A stretch of 64,000 nt of DNA from Paracoccus alcaliphilus (GTDB lineage Bacteria > Pseudomonadota > Alphaproteobacteria > Rhodobacterales > Rhodobacteraceae). This document shows positions 53,496-63,678 of this stretch, piece by piece. Numbering within the stretch: the stretch's first letter is position 1; every line of letters starts with the position of its first letter. The stretch lies in assembly GCF_028553725.1 (NCBI RefSeq), contig NZ_CP067124.1, positions 1,126,001-1,190,000 on the forward strand, in the 5' to 3' direction. The translations under genes and the position numbers were made by a program. The notes under the pieces are model-generated. The model was not told the origin of the DNA. It was given only the letters and a program-made list of their open reading frames with translations, and did not search any database.

Positions 53496-53957
53496 ATGAT
53501 TCTGGGCATCGGCACAGATCTGGCCAATATCGAGCGGATTCAGGGTGTTCTGGACCGCTTTGGCGACCGTTTCCGCAATCGCGTCTTTACCCCCACCGAA
53601 CTGGCCCGTGCCGCGCGGCGCAGGGACGAGGCCGGGACGCTGGCCAAGAGATGGGCAGCGAAAGAGGCATGCAGCAAGGCGCTTGGCACCGGGCTGGCGA
53701 TGGGCATCGCATGGCGCGACATGGCGGTGGGCAATCTGCCGGGCGGGCAGCCGGTGATGGAACTGAGCGGCTGGGCAGCCGACCGTCTGGCGGCGATGAC
53801 GCCGCCGGGCCATCGCGCCGTGGTTCATGTGACGCTGACCGACGATCACCCCTGGGCGCAGGCCATGGTGGTGATCGAGGCCCTGCCGGCAGAGGTGGCC
53901 GCGCTGAGGCCCACGGTTGCCGCCCGGGTCGCGCCCGAATCCGATCCGCATGCTTGA
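53496..53957 (+). CDS. acpS: Holo-[acyl-carrier-protein] synthase AcpS
   Basis: Attaches 4'-phosphopantetheine to ACP. It has 153 residues, slightly longer than the E. coli enzyme. Magnesium and CoA site residues are in [15 protein letters not shown] (Asp8) and [13 protein letters not shown] (Glu and Lys of the W-x-x-K-E-A motif). Last hallmark [15 protein letters not shown]. Start by motif 1; upstream GGGCGGG is a weak ribosome site. Confidence 0.93.
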   Translation: MILGIGTDLANIERIQGVLDRFGDRFRNRVFTPTELARAARRRDEAGTLAKRWAAKEACSKALGTGLAMGIAWRDMAVGNLPGGQPVMELSGWAADRLAAMTPPGHRAVVHVTLTDDHPWAQAMVVIEALPAEVAALRPTVAARVAPESDPHA

Positions 53958-54012
53958 CTTTGCCCCCATCGGGGGACCATGAACGCGCGATCCGCAAATG
54001 AAGGACAGATTG

Positions 54013-54804
54013 ATGGCTGACAAAGCAGTCCGCAAGAAAGAAGGCATCTGGGAGACGATCAAGACGATCTTCTGGGCGCTGGTGATCGCGGGCATTTTCC
54101 GCACCCTGTTCTTTCAGCCGTTCTGGATCCCGTCCGGCAGCATGAAGGACACGCTGCTGATCGGCGATTTCCTGTTCGTCAACAAGATGGCCTATGGCTA
54201 TTCGCGCTATTCATGCCCCTTCGCGATCTGTCCGGTTTCGGGGCGCATCTTCGCGTCGGACCCTCAGCGCGGCGATGTCGTCGTGTTCCGTCATCCGACC
54301 CGCGATGTCGATTTCATCAAGCGCCTGATCGGCCTGCCGGGCGATACCGTGCAGATGCGCGGCGGGCGGCTGTGGCTGAACGACGAAGAGGTGCCGCTGA
54401 CCCCCGCCGGCGATTTCGTCGAGACCAAGGAACGGCAGGGCCCGCAGGGTCTGGTGCCGCGCTGCGGCAACGACCCGGTGCCCGAGGGTGGCGATTGCGT
54501 CAAGGAACGCTTTACCGAGATGCTGCCGGGTGCGGCAGGCCATGACGTGCTGAACATCACCGATGGCTGGGTGGCCGACGATACGGCCACATTCACCGTC
54601 CCCGAAGGTCAGTATTTCTTCATGGGCGACAACCGCGACGATTCCGAGGATTCGCGCTTTCCGGCCCAGATCGGCGGGCTTGGCTTCGTTCCGGCAGAGT
54701 ATCTGATCGGCCGCGCCGACCGGATCATGTTCTCGTCCGCGGGCAGTTCGCTGCTGTATTTCTGGACCTGGCGGGCCGACCGCTTCTTCAAGGCGGTGCT
54801 TTGA
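54013..54804 (+). CDS. lepB: Signal peptidase I LepB
   Basis: Membrane serine protease that cleaves Sec and Tat signal peptides. It has 263 residues: one N-terminal membrane segment (about 16-35), catalytic Ser in [20 protein letters not shown] and general-base Lys in [20 protein letters not shown], plus the C-terminal [11 protein letters not shown] box. The ATG at 54013 is chosen because AAGGA lies 7 bases before it; an ATG at 53998 adds five residues. Stop overlaps the rnc TTG start. Confidence 0.95.
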   Translation: MADKAVRKKEGIWETIKTIFWALVIAGIFRTLFFQPFWIPSGSMKDTLLIGDFLFVNKMAYGYSRYSCPFAICPVSGRIFASDPQRGDVVVFRHPTRDVDFIKRLIGLPGDTVQMRGGRLWLNDEEVPLTPAGDFVETKERQGPQGLVPRCGNDPVPEGGDCVKERFTEMLPGAAGHDVLNITDGWVADDTATFTVPEGQYFFMGDNRDDSEDSRFPAQIGGLGFVPAEYLIGRADRIMFSSAGSSLLYFWTWRADRFFKAVL

Positions 54805-55490
54805 AGCCTTCGGCCGATACCCGCGCCTTCATGGTCCGTCTGGGCCACGAATTCGCGCGGCCCGAACTGCTGATCCGGGCGCTGACACATGGCTCGATCG
54901 CCTCGGCCACCCGGCCCGACAATCAGCGGCTGGAATTTCTGGGCGACCGGGTTCTGGGGCTGGTCATGGCCGAGGCGTTGCTGAAAGCCGACCATACCGC
55001 GTCCGAGGGCCAGCTTGCGCCGCGCTATAACGCGCTGGTACGGGGCGAGACCTGCGCCGCCGTCGCGCGCGAGATCGCCTTGGGCGATGTCCTGAAGCTG
55101 GGCCGGTCCGAGATGATGTCGGGCGGGCGGCGCAAAGAGGCGCTGCTGGCCGACGCGATGGAGGCGGTTCTGGCCGCCGTCTATCTGGATGCGGGCTTCG
55201 GCGCCGCGCAAAAGGTGGTGCTGAAGCTGTGGGAAACCCGGCTGGCCAGCATCGAGGATGATCCGCGCGACGCCAAGACCGCGTTGCAGGAATGGGCGCA
55301 GGCCAATGGCATGCCGCCCCCCGCTTACGAACAGACCGAACGCACCGGCCCCGACCACGCGCCGACCTTTCTGATCACCGTGCGCCTTGCCGATGGGCGC
55401 GAGGCGCAGGCACGCGGGGCGGGCACGAAACGCAGCATCGAACAGGCCGCAGCCCAGGCTTTGCTGGCCCGGCTGGAGGGACACGAATGA
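54801..55490 (+). CDS. rnc: Ribonuclease III
   Basis: Double-strand RNA endonuclease for rRNA and mRNA processing. It has 229 residues: catalytic signature [13 protein letters not shown], second acidic site [15 protein letters not shown], and the C-terminal dsRNA-binding domain ([35 protein letters not shown]). The start is an unusual TTG that overlaps the lepB stop; no in-frame ATG before residue 11 exists. The weak start suggests expression limited by coupling to lepB. Confidence 0.95.
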   Translation: MKPSADTRAFMVRLGHEFARPELLIRALTHGSIASATRPDNQRLEFLGDRVLGLVMAEALLKADHTASEGQLAPRYNALVRGETCAAVAREIALGDVLKLGRSEMMSGGRRKEALLADAMEAVLAAVYLDAGFGAAQKVVLKLWETRLASIEDDPRDAKTALQEWAQANGMPPPAYEQTERTGPDHAPTFLITVRLADGREAQARGAGTKRSIEQAAAQALLARLEGHE

Positions 55491-56404
55491 CCGATACCCA
55501 GACCCGCGCGGGCTTCGTCGCCCTGATCGGGGAACCCAATGCGGGCAAATCCACGCTGCTGAACCGCATGGTCGGCGCCAAGGTCTCGATCGTGACCCAC
55601 AAGGTCCAGACCACCCGCGCCCGCATCCGCGGCATCGCCATCGCAGGTGTCAGCCAGATCGTCTTTGTCGATACGCCCGGCATCTTCCGTCCACGCCGCA
55701 GGCTGGACCGTTCCATGGTCGCCGCCGCTTGGGGCGGTGCGTCCGATGCCGACGTGATCCTGTTGCTGATCGAGGCGCATCGCGGGCTGACCGATGGCAC
55801 CGCCGCGATCATCGAACAGTTGAAGGGGCTGGACAGCCGCACCCCCGTCGCGCTGGTCATCAACAAGATCGACCGGGTCAAGGCCGAGACGCTGCTGGCG
55901 CTGTCGGCCGAACTGAACGCGGCCTATCCCTTCGTCAACACCTTCATGGTCAGCGCCGAAAAGGGCTATGGCTGCGACGACCTGCGCGACTGGCTGGCGG
56001 CGGCGCTGCCCGAAGGCCCGTGGCTTTACCCCGAGGATCAGATCGCCGATCTGCCGATGCGCATGATCGCCGCCGAAATCACCCGCGAGAAACTGACCCT
56101 GCGCCTGCATGAGGAAATCCCCTATCAGCTGACGGTGGAAACCGAGGCGTGGGAGGAACGCAAGGATGGATCGGCCCGCGTGGACCAGATCGTCTATGTC
56201 GCCCGCCCCGGCCACAAGGGCATCGTTCTGGGCAAGGGCGGAGAGACGATTAAGGCCGTGGGCCAGCTTGCCCGCGCCGAACTGGAAGAATTCATGGGCC
56301 GCCGCATCCATCTGTTCCTGCAGGTCAAGGTCCGCGAGAACTGGCTGGACGAGGCCGAACGCTTTACCGAGATGGGGCTGGATTTCAAGGACGGCGATGG
56401 CTGA
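55487..56404 (+). CDS. era: GTPase Era
   Basis: Ras-like GTPase needed for 30S ribosome maturation. It has 305 residues: G1 [17 protein letters not shown]2/G3 [11 protein letters not shown] and VDTPGIF, G4 VINKIDRVK, and the C-terminal KH domain [24 protein letters not shown] overlap with rnc. Its last codons overlap the DUF1491 gene by 8 bp. Confidence 0.96.
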   Translation: MTDTQTRAGFVALIGEPNAGKSTLLNRMVGAKVSIVTHKVQTTRARIRGIAIAGVSQIVFVDTPGIFRPRRRLDRSMVAAAWGGASDADVILLLIEAHRGLTDGTAAIIEQLKGLDSRTPVALVINKIDRVKAETLLALSAELNAAYPFVNTFMVSAEKGYGCDDLRDWLAAALPEGPWLYPEDQIADLPMRMIAAEITREKLTLRLHEEIPYQLTVETEAWEERKDGSARVDQIVYVARPGHKGIVLGKGGETIKAVGQLARAELEEFMGRRIHLFLQVKVRENWLDEAERFTEMGLDFKDGDG

Positions 56405-56732
56405 TGCGCGTCTGGCGGCTGGCGTCTGGGTCAGCGCCTATCTGACCAGGCTGGGGCTGGCGAATATCCCGGCCTATGTCGTGGCGCGTGGCGATGACGT
56501 GGCGGGCGCGGTGATGGTGAAATGCGCGCTGCTGGACGGCACCGCCCGGCTTTACCTGCGCGAATGGGATTTCGAGACCGACACCCGTCCGTGGCGCATG
56601 ACCGCCGAGGGCCCGGAACGCGAAATCGACGAGGCCATCCGTCGCCAGCGCGGCTATGACAACGATCTGTGGGTGATCGAGGTCGAAAGCCGCGAAGGCC
56701 GCACCCTGCTGGATGAGGACGGGCTGGCCTGA
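56397..56732 (+). CDS. DUF1491 family protein
   Basis: Protein of 111 residues of a family found mainly in alphaproteobacteria: RLAAGVWVSAYLTRLGLANI, DDVAGAVMVKCALLDGTARL and RQRGYDNDLWVIEVESREGR. No membrane segment or catalytic motif seen. Function unknown. It starts inside the last codons of era, in the conserved rnc-era neighbourhood. Confidence 0.82.
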   Translation: MADARLAAGVWVSAYLTRLGLANIPAYVVARGDDVAGAVMVKCALLDGTARLYLREWDFETDTRPWRMTAEGPEREIDEAIRRQRGYDNDLWVIEVESREGRTLLDEDGLA

Positions 56733-56792
56733 CCCGTCAGGCGGGTGATCTGGCCTCTGGCGTGGGCACAGATTGCAGCATATGCAATCTGT

Positions 56793-57734
56793 ATGAGCGC
56801 CCCCGTCGATCCCAACAGCGATTCGCCCCGTGGTCTGGTCCTTGTGATCCTGACCTATGCCTTCTGGGGTTTTCTGCCGCTGTACATGAAGGGGCTGGCC
56901 CATATGCCGCCGGTCGAGGTGATCGCGCATCGGGTGATCTGGTCGCTGCCCATCGCCGCCGCCGTGCTGATCTGGCAGCGCCGTTCCGATGACGTGATCG
57001 CGGCCCTGCGCGCGCCGCGCCTGCTGGCGATGGCGGCGCTGACGGCGGTGCTGATCTCGGTCAACTGGCTGATCTATGTCTGGGCCATTGCCAACGATCA
57101 AGCGATGGAGGCGGCGCTGGGTTACTATATCAACCCGCTGTTCAGCGTCTTTCTGGGGGCGGTGCTGCTGAAGGAACGGCTGAGCCGCGCCCAGATCGCC
57201 GCGATCACGCTGGCGGCGGTGGCGGTCATCATCCTGACGGTGCAGGCAGGGCGGCTGCCGGTGGTGGCGCTGGGGCTGACGCTCAGCTGGGGGTTTTACG
57301 CCTATTGCAAGAAAAGCCTGCCGCTTGGCCCCAATCAGGGCTTCACGCTGGAGGTGCTGCTGCTGTGCCCCTTTGCCGTGGCCATCCTGCTGTGGCTGTC
57401 GCTGACCGGGCAGTCGCATTTCGCAGGCGGTTCGCTGACCGACACGTTGCTGCTGATCGGCTGCGGTCCGGTCACCGCGATTCCGCTGATGATGTATGCC
57501 AACGGCGCCAAGCTGGTGCGCCTGTCCACCGTCGGCATCCTGCAATATATCGCGCCGACGCTGATTTTCCTTTGCGCCGTGCTGGCCTTTGGCGAGCCGT
57601 TCGACCAGTCGCGCCGGATCGCCTTCCCGCTGATCTGGGCTGCGCTGGTGCTGTACTCCATCGCCTTGTGGAGCCAGTCCAGCGCCAAACGGCGCAAGGC
57701 CATGAAGGCCACCGCGACGGGCCGGATGCAATAG
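56793..57734 (+). CDS. rarD: EamA-family transporter RarD
   Basis: Membrane protein of 313 residues with ten predicted segments, RarD branch of the drug/metabolite transporter superfamily: YAFWGFLPLYMKGLAHMPPV, EVIAHRVIWSLPIAA, LGYYINPLFSVFLGAVLLKE, IPLMMYANGAKLVRLSTVGI and LQYIAPTLIFL. The substrate is unknown. Start at the Met following an in-frame upstream one; the alternative adds 16 residues. Confidence 0.88.
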   Translation: MSAPVDPNSDSPRGLVLVILTYAFWGFLPLYMKGLAHMPPVEVIAHRVIWSLPIAAAVLIWQRRSDDVIAALRAPRLLAMAALTAVLISVNWLIYVWAIANDQAMEAALGYYINPLFSVFLGAVLLKERLSRAQIAAITLAAVAVIILTVQAGRLPVVALGLTLSWGFYAYCKKSLPLGPNQGFTLEVLLLCPFAVAILLWLSLTGQSHFAGGSLTDTLLLIGCGPVTAIPLMMYANGAKLVRLSTVGILQYIAPTLIFLCAVLAFGEPFDQSRRIAFPLIWAALVLYSIALWSQSSAKRRKAMKATATGRMQ

Positions 57735-57803
57735 GCTTGCCCGACCGGGGCGCGCATGTCAGCCTGCCCGCCTGTCTGCAACGCGATCCCAAGGGGGGTT
57801 CCC

Positions 57804-58244
57804 ATGACCATTTCCCGACAGCGCGTCACGCTGATCACGCTTGGCGTGGCCGATCTGGAACGCGCGCGTGATTTCTATGCCCGATGGGGCTGGCAGCCGC
57901 ATGGTGCGTCGCAGCCCGGCGTGGCCTTCTATCAGATGCAGGGCGCGGTGCTGGCGCTGTTCGGGCTGGCGGATCTGGCGACGGATCAGGGCCGCCCCGA
58001 TGCGGCGCTGGGTGCCGGGGCGGTGACGCTGGCCCAGAACCTTCCCGACGAGGCGCAGGTGGACGCCACCTTCGACGCCGCGCTGGCCGCCGGGGCAGAG
58101 CTGCTGAAACGGCCCGAAAAGGTGTTCTGGGGCGGCTATTCGGGTTATTTCGCCGATCCTGACGGGCATGTCTGGGAAATCGCGATGAACCCGTTCTGGC
58201 CGCTGGCCGAGGATGGCGCGCTGACCCTGCCCGACGAGGGCTAG
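57804..58244 (+). CDS. VOC-family (glyoxalase-like) protein
   Basis: Protein of 146 residues with the vicinal-oxygen-chelate fold: RVTLITLGVADLERARDFYA at the start and GYSGYFADPDGHVWEIAMNP at the end. One metal-ligand Glu is visible in VWEIAMNP. The substrate is unknown. AAGGGGGG precedes the start. recO begins 1 bp after its stop. Confidence 0.83.
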   Translation: MTISRQRVTLITLGVADLERARDFYARWGWQPHGASQPGVAFYQMQGAVLALFGLADLATDQGRPDAALGAGAVTLAQNLPDEAQVDATFDAALAAGAELLKRPEKVFWGGYSGYFADPDGHVWEIAMNPFWPLAEDGALTLPDEG

Positions 58245-58245
58245 G

Positions 58246-58992
58246 ATGGAGTGGCAGGGCGACGGCACGGTGATCGCCCGGCGCCCTCTGGGCGAAAACG
58301 CCGTCATCATCGAGGTCCTGACCGCCGCGCAGGGGCGCCATGCCGGTGTGGTGCCGGGGGGAGCGTCACGCAAACGCGCGGCGATGCTGCAACCGGGATC
58401 GCGGCTGCAACTGCGCTGGCGGGCGCGGCGCGACGATCAACTGGGCACCTTTGCCGCCGAACCCCTGCGGGCGCGGGCGGGGTTGCTGGGCGATCCGCTG
58501 GGGCTGGCCGGGCTGAACGCGGTCTGCGCCCTGCTGACATTCGTGCTGCCCGAGCGTGATCCCCATCCCCGGCTGGCCAATGAGACCGAGGCCCTGCTGG
58601 ACGCGATGGAGGCGGGCGAGGACTGGGCCGAACGCTATCTGCACTGGGAAATGCGGCTGCTGGCCGAGATGGGCTTCGGCCTCGATCTGGCATCCTGCGC
58701 GGTGACGGGGGTGTGTGACGGTCTGGCCTATGTCAGCCCGCGTTCGGGTCGCGCGGTCAGCCGCGCGGGTGCGGGCGAATGGGCCGACCGGCTGCTGCCG
58801 TTGCCCGCATTGCTGGGCGGTGCGGGCGACAATCGCGGACGCGGGCTGGCCGAGGCGCTGGCGATCACCGGGCATTTTCTGGACAGCCGGATCGCGGCGG
58901 AACTGGTCGGGCGCAAGCTGCCTGCAGCGCGCGAGCGGCTGATGCGCCGCCTGCTGGCCGAAGGGCGCGGGGCGGAACCGCCCGCGCCCTGA
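58246..58992 (+). CDS. recO: DNA repair protein RecO
   Basis: RecFOR-pathway protein that loads RecA on SSB-coated gaps. It has 248 residues: N-terminal OB-fold (VIARRPLGENAVIIEVLTAA, HAGVVPGGASRKRAAMLQPG) and an alpha-helical C-terminal domain with LLAEMGFGLDLASCAVTGVC, YVSPRSGRAVSRAGAG. Only the first Cys pair of the zinc finger is seen, as in several alphaproteobacteria. Convergent with the META gene. Confidence 0.92.
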   Translation: MEWQGDGTVIARRPLGENAVIIEVLTAAQGRHAGVVPGGASRKRAAMLQPGSRLQLRWRARRDDQLGTFAAEPLRARAGLLGDPLGLAGLNAVCALLTFVLPERDPHPRLANETEALLDAMEAGEDWAERYLHWEMRLLAEMGFGLDLASCAVTGVCDGLAYVSPRSGRAVSRAGAGEWADRLLPLPALLGGAGDNRGRGLAEALAITGHFLDSRIAAELVGRKLPAARERLMRRLLAEGRGAEPPAP

Positions 58993-58998
58993 CCGGGA

Positions 58999-59457
58999 TC
59001 ACTGGTTGCCGCGGGCCTGATCGACGACATTGCCGCCGGCCATCGACGCCGGAAGGCCGCGTTCAAAGATCAGCCAGGTGGGACCCTTCACCCGCAGCAC
59101 GCCGCCATAGAAATCCATCTCGGTCGCCTGTTGCAGCGCCTGGAACACACGGTTCTCCAGTTCCAGATCCTTGCAGGCCACTTCGGTGCTGGTGAAGTTG
59201 GTCAGCTGCATCGCGGGCAGTTCGGCGGCGTTCTTCGCGCCATAGCCGTTGCAGGGGCCGACGCCGGAAATGCTGGTCTCATTCACCCGCATGGTGATGT
59301 TGCGCAGCGGCACCGTGCCATTGCCCATCCCGACCATCACATAATCACCCATCGGGATACCGGCGACGGCGGTTTTCGGGGTATCGTCGGCGCAGGCGGC
59401 AAGGGTGAAGGTGGCCGCAAGGGCTGCGGCGGTGACAACGGATCGGCGTTTGAACAT
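58999..59457 (-). CDS. META/HslJ-domain lipoprotein
   Basis: Protein of 152 residues with a lipoprotein signal peptide (MFKRRSVVTAAALAATFTLAAC, Cys22). The mature META domain has ITMRVNETSISGVGPCNGYG, AMQLTNFTSTEVACKDLELE and VFQALQQATEMDFYGGVLRV. HslJ relatives are tied to heat or novobiocin resistance and envelope stability, but the biochemical role is unknown. Confidence 0.85.
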   Translation of the reverse strand: MFKRRSVVTAAALAATFTLAACADDTPKTAVAGIPMGDYVMVGMGNGTVPLRNITMRVNETSISGVGPCNGYGAKNAAELPAMQLTNFTSTEVACKDLELENRVFQALQQATEMDFYGGVLRVKGPTWLIFERGLPASMAGGNVVDQARGNQ

Positions 59458-59531
59458 CCGGATGCTCCTGAAAAATATTGGTTCATTTGCGGAGGAACCG
59501 CAAATTCGCCAACACCTTATCCGATCCTTTC

Positions 59532-61139
59532 TCAGCCCAGAAGGCGGCGGGCGATCACTTGCGCCTGAATTTCGGCCGCGCCCTCAAAAATATTCAGGAT
59601 GCGTGCATCGCACAACACCCGGCTGATCTGATATTCCAGCGCAAAGCCGTTGCCGCCGTGGATTTGCAGCGCGTTATCGGCGCTGGACCATGCCACGCGC
59701 GCGCCCAGCAGCTTGGCCATCCCGGCCTCGAGGTCGCAGCGATGGCCGTGATCCTTTTCCCATGCGCTGAAATAGGTCAACTGCCGCGCGATCATGATTT
59801 CCACCGCCATCATCGCCAGCTTGTCGGCGACGCGTGGGAAATGGATCAGGGCCTTGCCGAACTGCTTGCGGTCCAGCGCATATTGCAGCCCCAGCTCCAG
59901 CGCGTTCTGGGCCACGCCGATGGCGCGGGCGGCGGTCTGGATCCGGGCCGATTCAAAGGTCTGCATCAGCTGCTTGAAGCCCTGCCCGGTCTCGCCGCCC
60001 AGCAGGTTCTCGCCCCTGACCTCGAATCCGTCAAAGCCAAGCTCGTATTCCTTCATGCCGCGATAGCCCAGCACCTCGATCTCTCCGCCGGTCATGCCGG
60101 GGGTGGGGAAGGGGTCGGCATCGGTGCCCGGCGTCTTTTCGGCGATGAACATCGACAGCCCGCGATAATCGGTCGTGTCGGGATCGGTGCGCGCCAGCAG
60201 AGTCATCACATGGGTGCGCGCGGCATGGGTGATCCAGGTCTTGTTGCCGGTGATCTTCCAGTTGTCGCCATCCTTCACCGCCCGCGTGCGCAGGCTGCCC
60301 AGATCGCTGCCGGTATTGGGTTCGGTAAAGACGGCGGTGGGCAGGATTTCCCCGCTGGCCAGTTTCGGCAGCCAATGCGCCTTTTGTTCATCCGTGCCGC
60401 CGCCAAGGATCAGTTCCGCCGCGATCTCGCTGCGGGTGCCAAGGCTGCCCACGCCGATATAGCCACGCGACAGTTCCTCGGACACCACCACCATGGCCGC
60501 CTTGGACATGCCCAGCCCGCCCAGGTCTTCGGGGATGGTCAGGCCAAAGACGCCCAGCTCGGCCAGTTCGTCGATGATTTCGGCCGGGATCAGCTCGTCC
60601 TTCAGGTGCCATTCATGGGCATGGGGCACCACCTTGTCATCGGCCCAACGGCGGAACTGGTCGCGGATCATCTCCAGATCCTCGTCCAGCCCGGTCTTGC
60701 CAAAGGTCGCGCTGCCCTGACTGTCGGCGATCAGCGCGGCCAGTTCCGCGCGTGCCTCGGGCGTGTTGCCCGCCATCAGCGTCCGCGCGGCTTCGGACGG
60801 TTGCCAGTCCACGCCCAGATCGGACAGCCGGGCGAATTCGGTCTGGCTCATCGGGATGCCGCCGGCGATCTGAGACAGGTATTCGCCAAAACCGATTTGC
60901 AGGATCAGCGTCTCGATCCGCCCCGAGACCCGGCCCGACCACGCGGTCAGCTGCTTCAGCGCCTCGGCATAGGTCGCCAGCCATGACAATGCATGTGCGG
61001 CATGCTGGTGCTGTTCCAGAAGCGCGGGGTCAACCTTGCCCGAGGGCGCCAGAACCTGACGCAGGGCATCGGTCGCGCGGCGCTGAAGATCCTCGATCTC
61101 GGACAGGACGGTTTCGGTCTGGTGCTGCATGTCTTTCAT
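59532..61139 (-). CDS. mcd: (2S)-methylsuccinyl-CoA dehydrogenase Mcd
   Basis: Acyl-CoA dehydrogenase of the ethylmalonyl-CoA pathway, oxidising (2S)-methylsuccinyl-CoA to mesaconyl-CoA. It has 535 residues with the diagnostic N-terminal extension of about 150 (LEQHQHAAHALSWLATYAEA, RIETLILQIGFGEYLSQIAG) ahead of a normal dehydrogenase core: FTEPNTGSDLGSLRTRA, NKTWITHAARTHVMTLLA, LQYALDRKQFGKALIHFP and LQIHGGNGFALEYQISRVLC. AAAAGGA precedes the chosen ATG. The presence of Mcd means acetyl-CoA is likely assimilated without the glyoxylate cycle. Confidence 0.87.
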   Translation of the reverse strand: MKDMQHQTETVLSEIEDLQRRATDALRQVLAPSGKVDPALLEQHQHAAHALSWLATYAEALKQLTAWSGRVSGRIETLILQIGFGEYLSQIAGGIPMSQTEFARLSDLGVDWQPSEAARTLMAGNTPEARAELAALIADSQGSATFGKTGLDEDLEMIRDQFRRWADDKVVPHAHEWHLKDELIPAEIIDELAELGVFGLTIPEDLGGLGMSKAAMVVVSEELSRGYIGVGSLGTRSEIAAELILGGGTDEQKAHWLPKLASGEILPTAVFTEPNTGSDLGSLRTRAVKDGDNWKITGNKTWITHAARTHVMTLLARTDPDTTDYRGLSMFIAEKTPGTDADPFPTPGMTGGEIEVLGYRGMKEYELGFDGFEVRGENLLGGETGQGFKQLMQTFESARIQTAARAIGVAQNALELGLQYALDRKQFGKALIHFPRVADKLAMMAVEIMIARQLTYFSAWEKDHGHRCDLEAGMAKLLGARVAWSSADNALQIHGGNGFALEYQISRVLCDARILNIFEGAAEIQAQVIARRLLG

Positions 61140-61315
61140 CGATTCGTCCTTTTGCGGCATTGCAGCAATGGATAAAGCCTTCGCAAGCGCAGCGCAACTA
61201 TAATGCGTCAACGGCGCGTGTGGCGCACAAAAATGACCAACGCGTTTACCCATTTGCCGCAAGATCAGACAATGACGGCATTTTCATTCCCGACGCCCCA
61301 AGCTAGCTTGCCGCC

Positions 61316-62080
61316 ATGTTTGGATTGGAGCCTTGGCAGTTCTGGGCGGCGATGGCGATTACCGCCTTTTCGGGCTTCGTGAAGGGCGCGATAGGCTTTG
61401 CCATGCCGATGGTGATGATGTCGGCCTTCGGCTCGATCATGCCTGCCACAACGGCGCTGGCCGCACTGATCCTGCCGGTGCTGTTCACCAATATCCAGCA
61501 GGGCTTGCGGCAGGGACCGCAGGCGGCGCGTGAATCGGTGGTGCGGTTCCGCTGGCATATCGGCATGGTCATCGTGTTCATGCTGATCTCGGCCGGGTTC
61601 GCGACGCGGATTCCGCAATGGCTGATGTATCTGCTGCTGGGGGTGCCGATCATCGCCTTTGCGGGGTGGCAACTGGCGGGGTGGCCGTTGCAACTGCCGG
61701 TCCATCGCCAGCGCCGGGCCGAGATCGTCTCGGGCGCGGTCGGCGGGCTTTATGGTGGCGTTTCCGGGATCTGGGGGCCGCCGCTGATCGTCTATCTGCT
61801 GTCGATCGGCATCGGCAAGGCCGAACAGGTGCGGGTGCAGGGCGTCGTTTTCCTGATCGGGGCCGTGGTGCTGACCGTCGCGCATCTGTATTCCGGCGTG
61901 CTGAACGCGCAGACGCTGCCGCTGTCGGCGCTGCTGTGCCTGCCCGCCTTTGCCGGGATGCAGGCGGGCTTTCGCTTGCAGGACCGGCTGGATCTGGGGC
62001 AGTTTCGGCGCTGGACGCTTGTGCTGCTGGTGCTGACCGGGGGCAATCTGGTCCGCCGTGCCCTGGAAATTGGATTCTGA
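61316..62080 (+). CDS. TauE/SafE-family membrane exporter
   Basis: Membrane protein of 254 residues with 7-8 hydrophobic segments, TSUP family: ITAFSGFVKGAIGFAMPMVM near the N-terminus and the paired internal motif VSGAVGGLYGGVSGIWGPPL. Members export or import sulfite, sulfoacetate or other small acids. The substrate is unknown. dapE starts 3 bp after its stop. Confidence 0.85.
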   Translation: MFGLEPWQFWAAMAITAFSGFVKGAIGFAMPMVMMSAFGSIMPATTALAALILPVLFTNIQQGLRQGPQAARESVVRFRWHIGMVIVFMLISAGFATRIPQWLMYLLLGVPIIAFAGWQLAGWPLQLPVHRQRRAEIVSGAVGGLYGGVSGIWGPPLIVYLLSIGIGKAEQVRVQGVVFLIGAVVLTVAHLYSGVLNAQTLPLSALLCLPAFAGMQAGFRLQDRLDLGQFRRWTLVLLVLTGGNLVRRALEIGF

Positions 62081-62083
62081 CAG

Positions 62084-63220
62084 ATGACCGACGCCGCCCG
62101 ACTGACCGCCGACCTGATCCGCTGCCCCTCGGTGACGCCGACCGAAGGCGGCGCGCTGGTGCTGCTGGCCGATCTGCTGACGGAAGCGGGGTTCGAGGTG
62201 CATCGCGTCGATCGCAACGACACGCCGAACCTGTTTGCGCGCTGGGGGGCCAGGGGCGCGCGCAGCTTTGGCTTCAACGGGCATACCGATGTGGTGCCGC
62301 CGGGCGATCCGGCCTCGTGGAGCCATCCGCCCTTTGGCGGGCATCTGCATGACGGGCTGATCTGGGGCCGGGGTGCCACCGACATGAAATCGGGCGTCGC
62401 GGCCTTTGTCGCCGCCGCCATCGACTTCGTGACTGAGACCCCGCCCGATGGTGCGGTGATCCTGACCATCACCGGCGACGAGGAAGGCCCGGCGGGCGAT
62501 GGCACCGTGGCGCTTCTGGACTGGATGGTCGGGCAGGGCGAGCGGATGGATGTCTGCATCGTCGGAGAGCCGTCGAACCCCGACCGGATGGGCGAGATGA
62601 TCAAGATCGGGCGTCGCGGCTCGATCACCTTCCGGGTCGCGGCGCGCGGGGTGCAGGGCCATGCGGCCTATCCCCACCTGGCCAGGAACCCGCTGCATGC
62701 GCTGACCCAGTTTCTGCATGACCTGATCGCCACCCCGCTGGATCAGGGGTCCGAGCATTTCGACGCCAGCGGTTTGCAGATCACCTCAGTCGATTGCGGC
62801 AATGCGTCCTCGAACGTCATTCCCGAAACGGCGACGGCGGTCATCAATATCCGCTTCAACGACCTGCACAGCGGCGACAGCCTGATCCGCGATCTGGACG
62901 CGCGCGCGCAGGCGATCAGCGAACGCACCGGGGTCGAGCTGACCCTGTCGGCCAGCATCTCGGGCGAAAGCTTCCTGACCCGGCCCGGCCCCTTCGTCGA
63001 TCTGGTCCGCGAGGTGGTCACGGCTGAAACCGGGCTTCAGCCGATCCTGTCCACCAGCGGCGGGACATCGGATGCGCGTTTCATCAAGGATCACTGTCCG
63101 GTGCTGGAATTCGGGCTGGTCGGCCATTTCATGCATCAGGTCGATGAGCGTGTCCCGGTCGAGCAGGTACATCAGCTGAAGGCGATCTATCAGCGCATCC
63201 TTGAAAGATATTTCGCATGA
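62084..63220 (+). CDS. dapE: Succinyl-diaminopimelate desuccinylase DapE
   Basis: Zinc M20 hydrolase in lysine and peptidoglycan diaminopimelate synthesis. It has 378 residues: first zinc site [15 protein letters not shown], bridging Asp in [16 protein letters not shown], catalytic Glu in [17 protein letters not shown], and later ligands [11 protein letters not shown] and [20 protein letters not shown] overlap with the following acetyltransferase. Confidence 0.96.
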   Translation: MTDAARLTADLIRCPSVTPTEGGALVLLADLLTEAGFEVHRVDRNDTPNLFARWGARGARSFGFNGHTDVVPPGDPASWSHPPFGGHLHDGLIWGRGATDMKSGVAAFVAAAIDFVTETPPDGAVILTITGDEEGPAGDGTVALLDWMVGQGERMDVCIVGEPSNPDRMGEMIKIGRRGSITFRVAARGVQGHAAYPHLARNPLHALTQFLHDLIATPLDQGSEHFDASGLQITSVDCGNASSNVIPETATAVINIRFNDLHSGDSLIRDLDARAQAISERTGVELTLSASISGESFLTRPGPFVDLVREVVTAETGLQPILSTSGGTSDARFIKDHCPVLEFGLVGHFMHQVDERVPVEQVHQLKAIYQRILERYFA

Positions 63221-63633
63221 GGATCGAACTGGCCGCCGATGTCGATCTGTGCCGCGCGCTGCGCCGCACCGTCTTTGTCGAGGAACAGGGCGTCCCCGAG
63301 GCCGAGGAATGGGACGATCTGGACGGGCAGGCGATCCATGTTCTGGCATGGCTGGACGGTCAGCCGACCGGCACCGCCCGGATCCTGATTGACGGCCCCG
63401 TTGGCAAGATCGGCCGCGTCTGCGTTCTGCCCGCCGCCCGTGGCACCGGGCTGGGGGCGGCGCTGATCCGTGCCTCACTGGACGTTTTGCGGTTTCGCCC
63501 GGGCATCACCCATGCAAAGTTGGGCGCGCAGGTGCAGGCGATCGGCTTTTACGAAAAGCTGGGCTTTGTCGCCTGCGGAGAGCTTTATGACGATGCCGGC
63601 ATTCCCCATCGCGACATGATCCGCGAACTCTAG
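63217..63633 (+). CDS. GNAT family N-acetyltransferase (ElaA-like)
   Basis: Protein of 138 residues, translationally coupled to dap[21 protein letters not shown] opens the fold and [20 protein letters not shown] is the acetyl-CoA loop; [20 protein letters not shown] is motif B with the conserved Tyr. The substrate is unknown. Confidence 0.83.
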   Translation: MRIELAADVDLCRALRRTVFVEEQGVPEAEEWDDLDGQAIHVLAWLDGQPTGTARILIDGPVGKIGRVCVLPAARGTGLGAALIRASLDVLRFRPGITHAKLGAQVQAIGFYEKLGFVACGELYDDAGIPHRDMIREL

Positions 63634-63678
63634 GCCGCGCTGCCGCGTTCGGTCATATTCTTCTGTCAGGTAAGCCCC

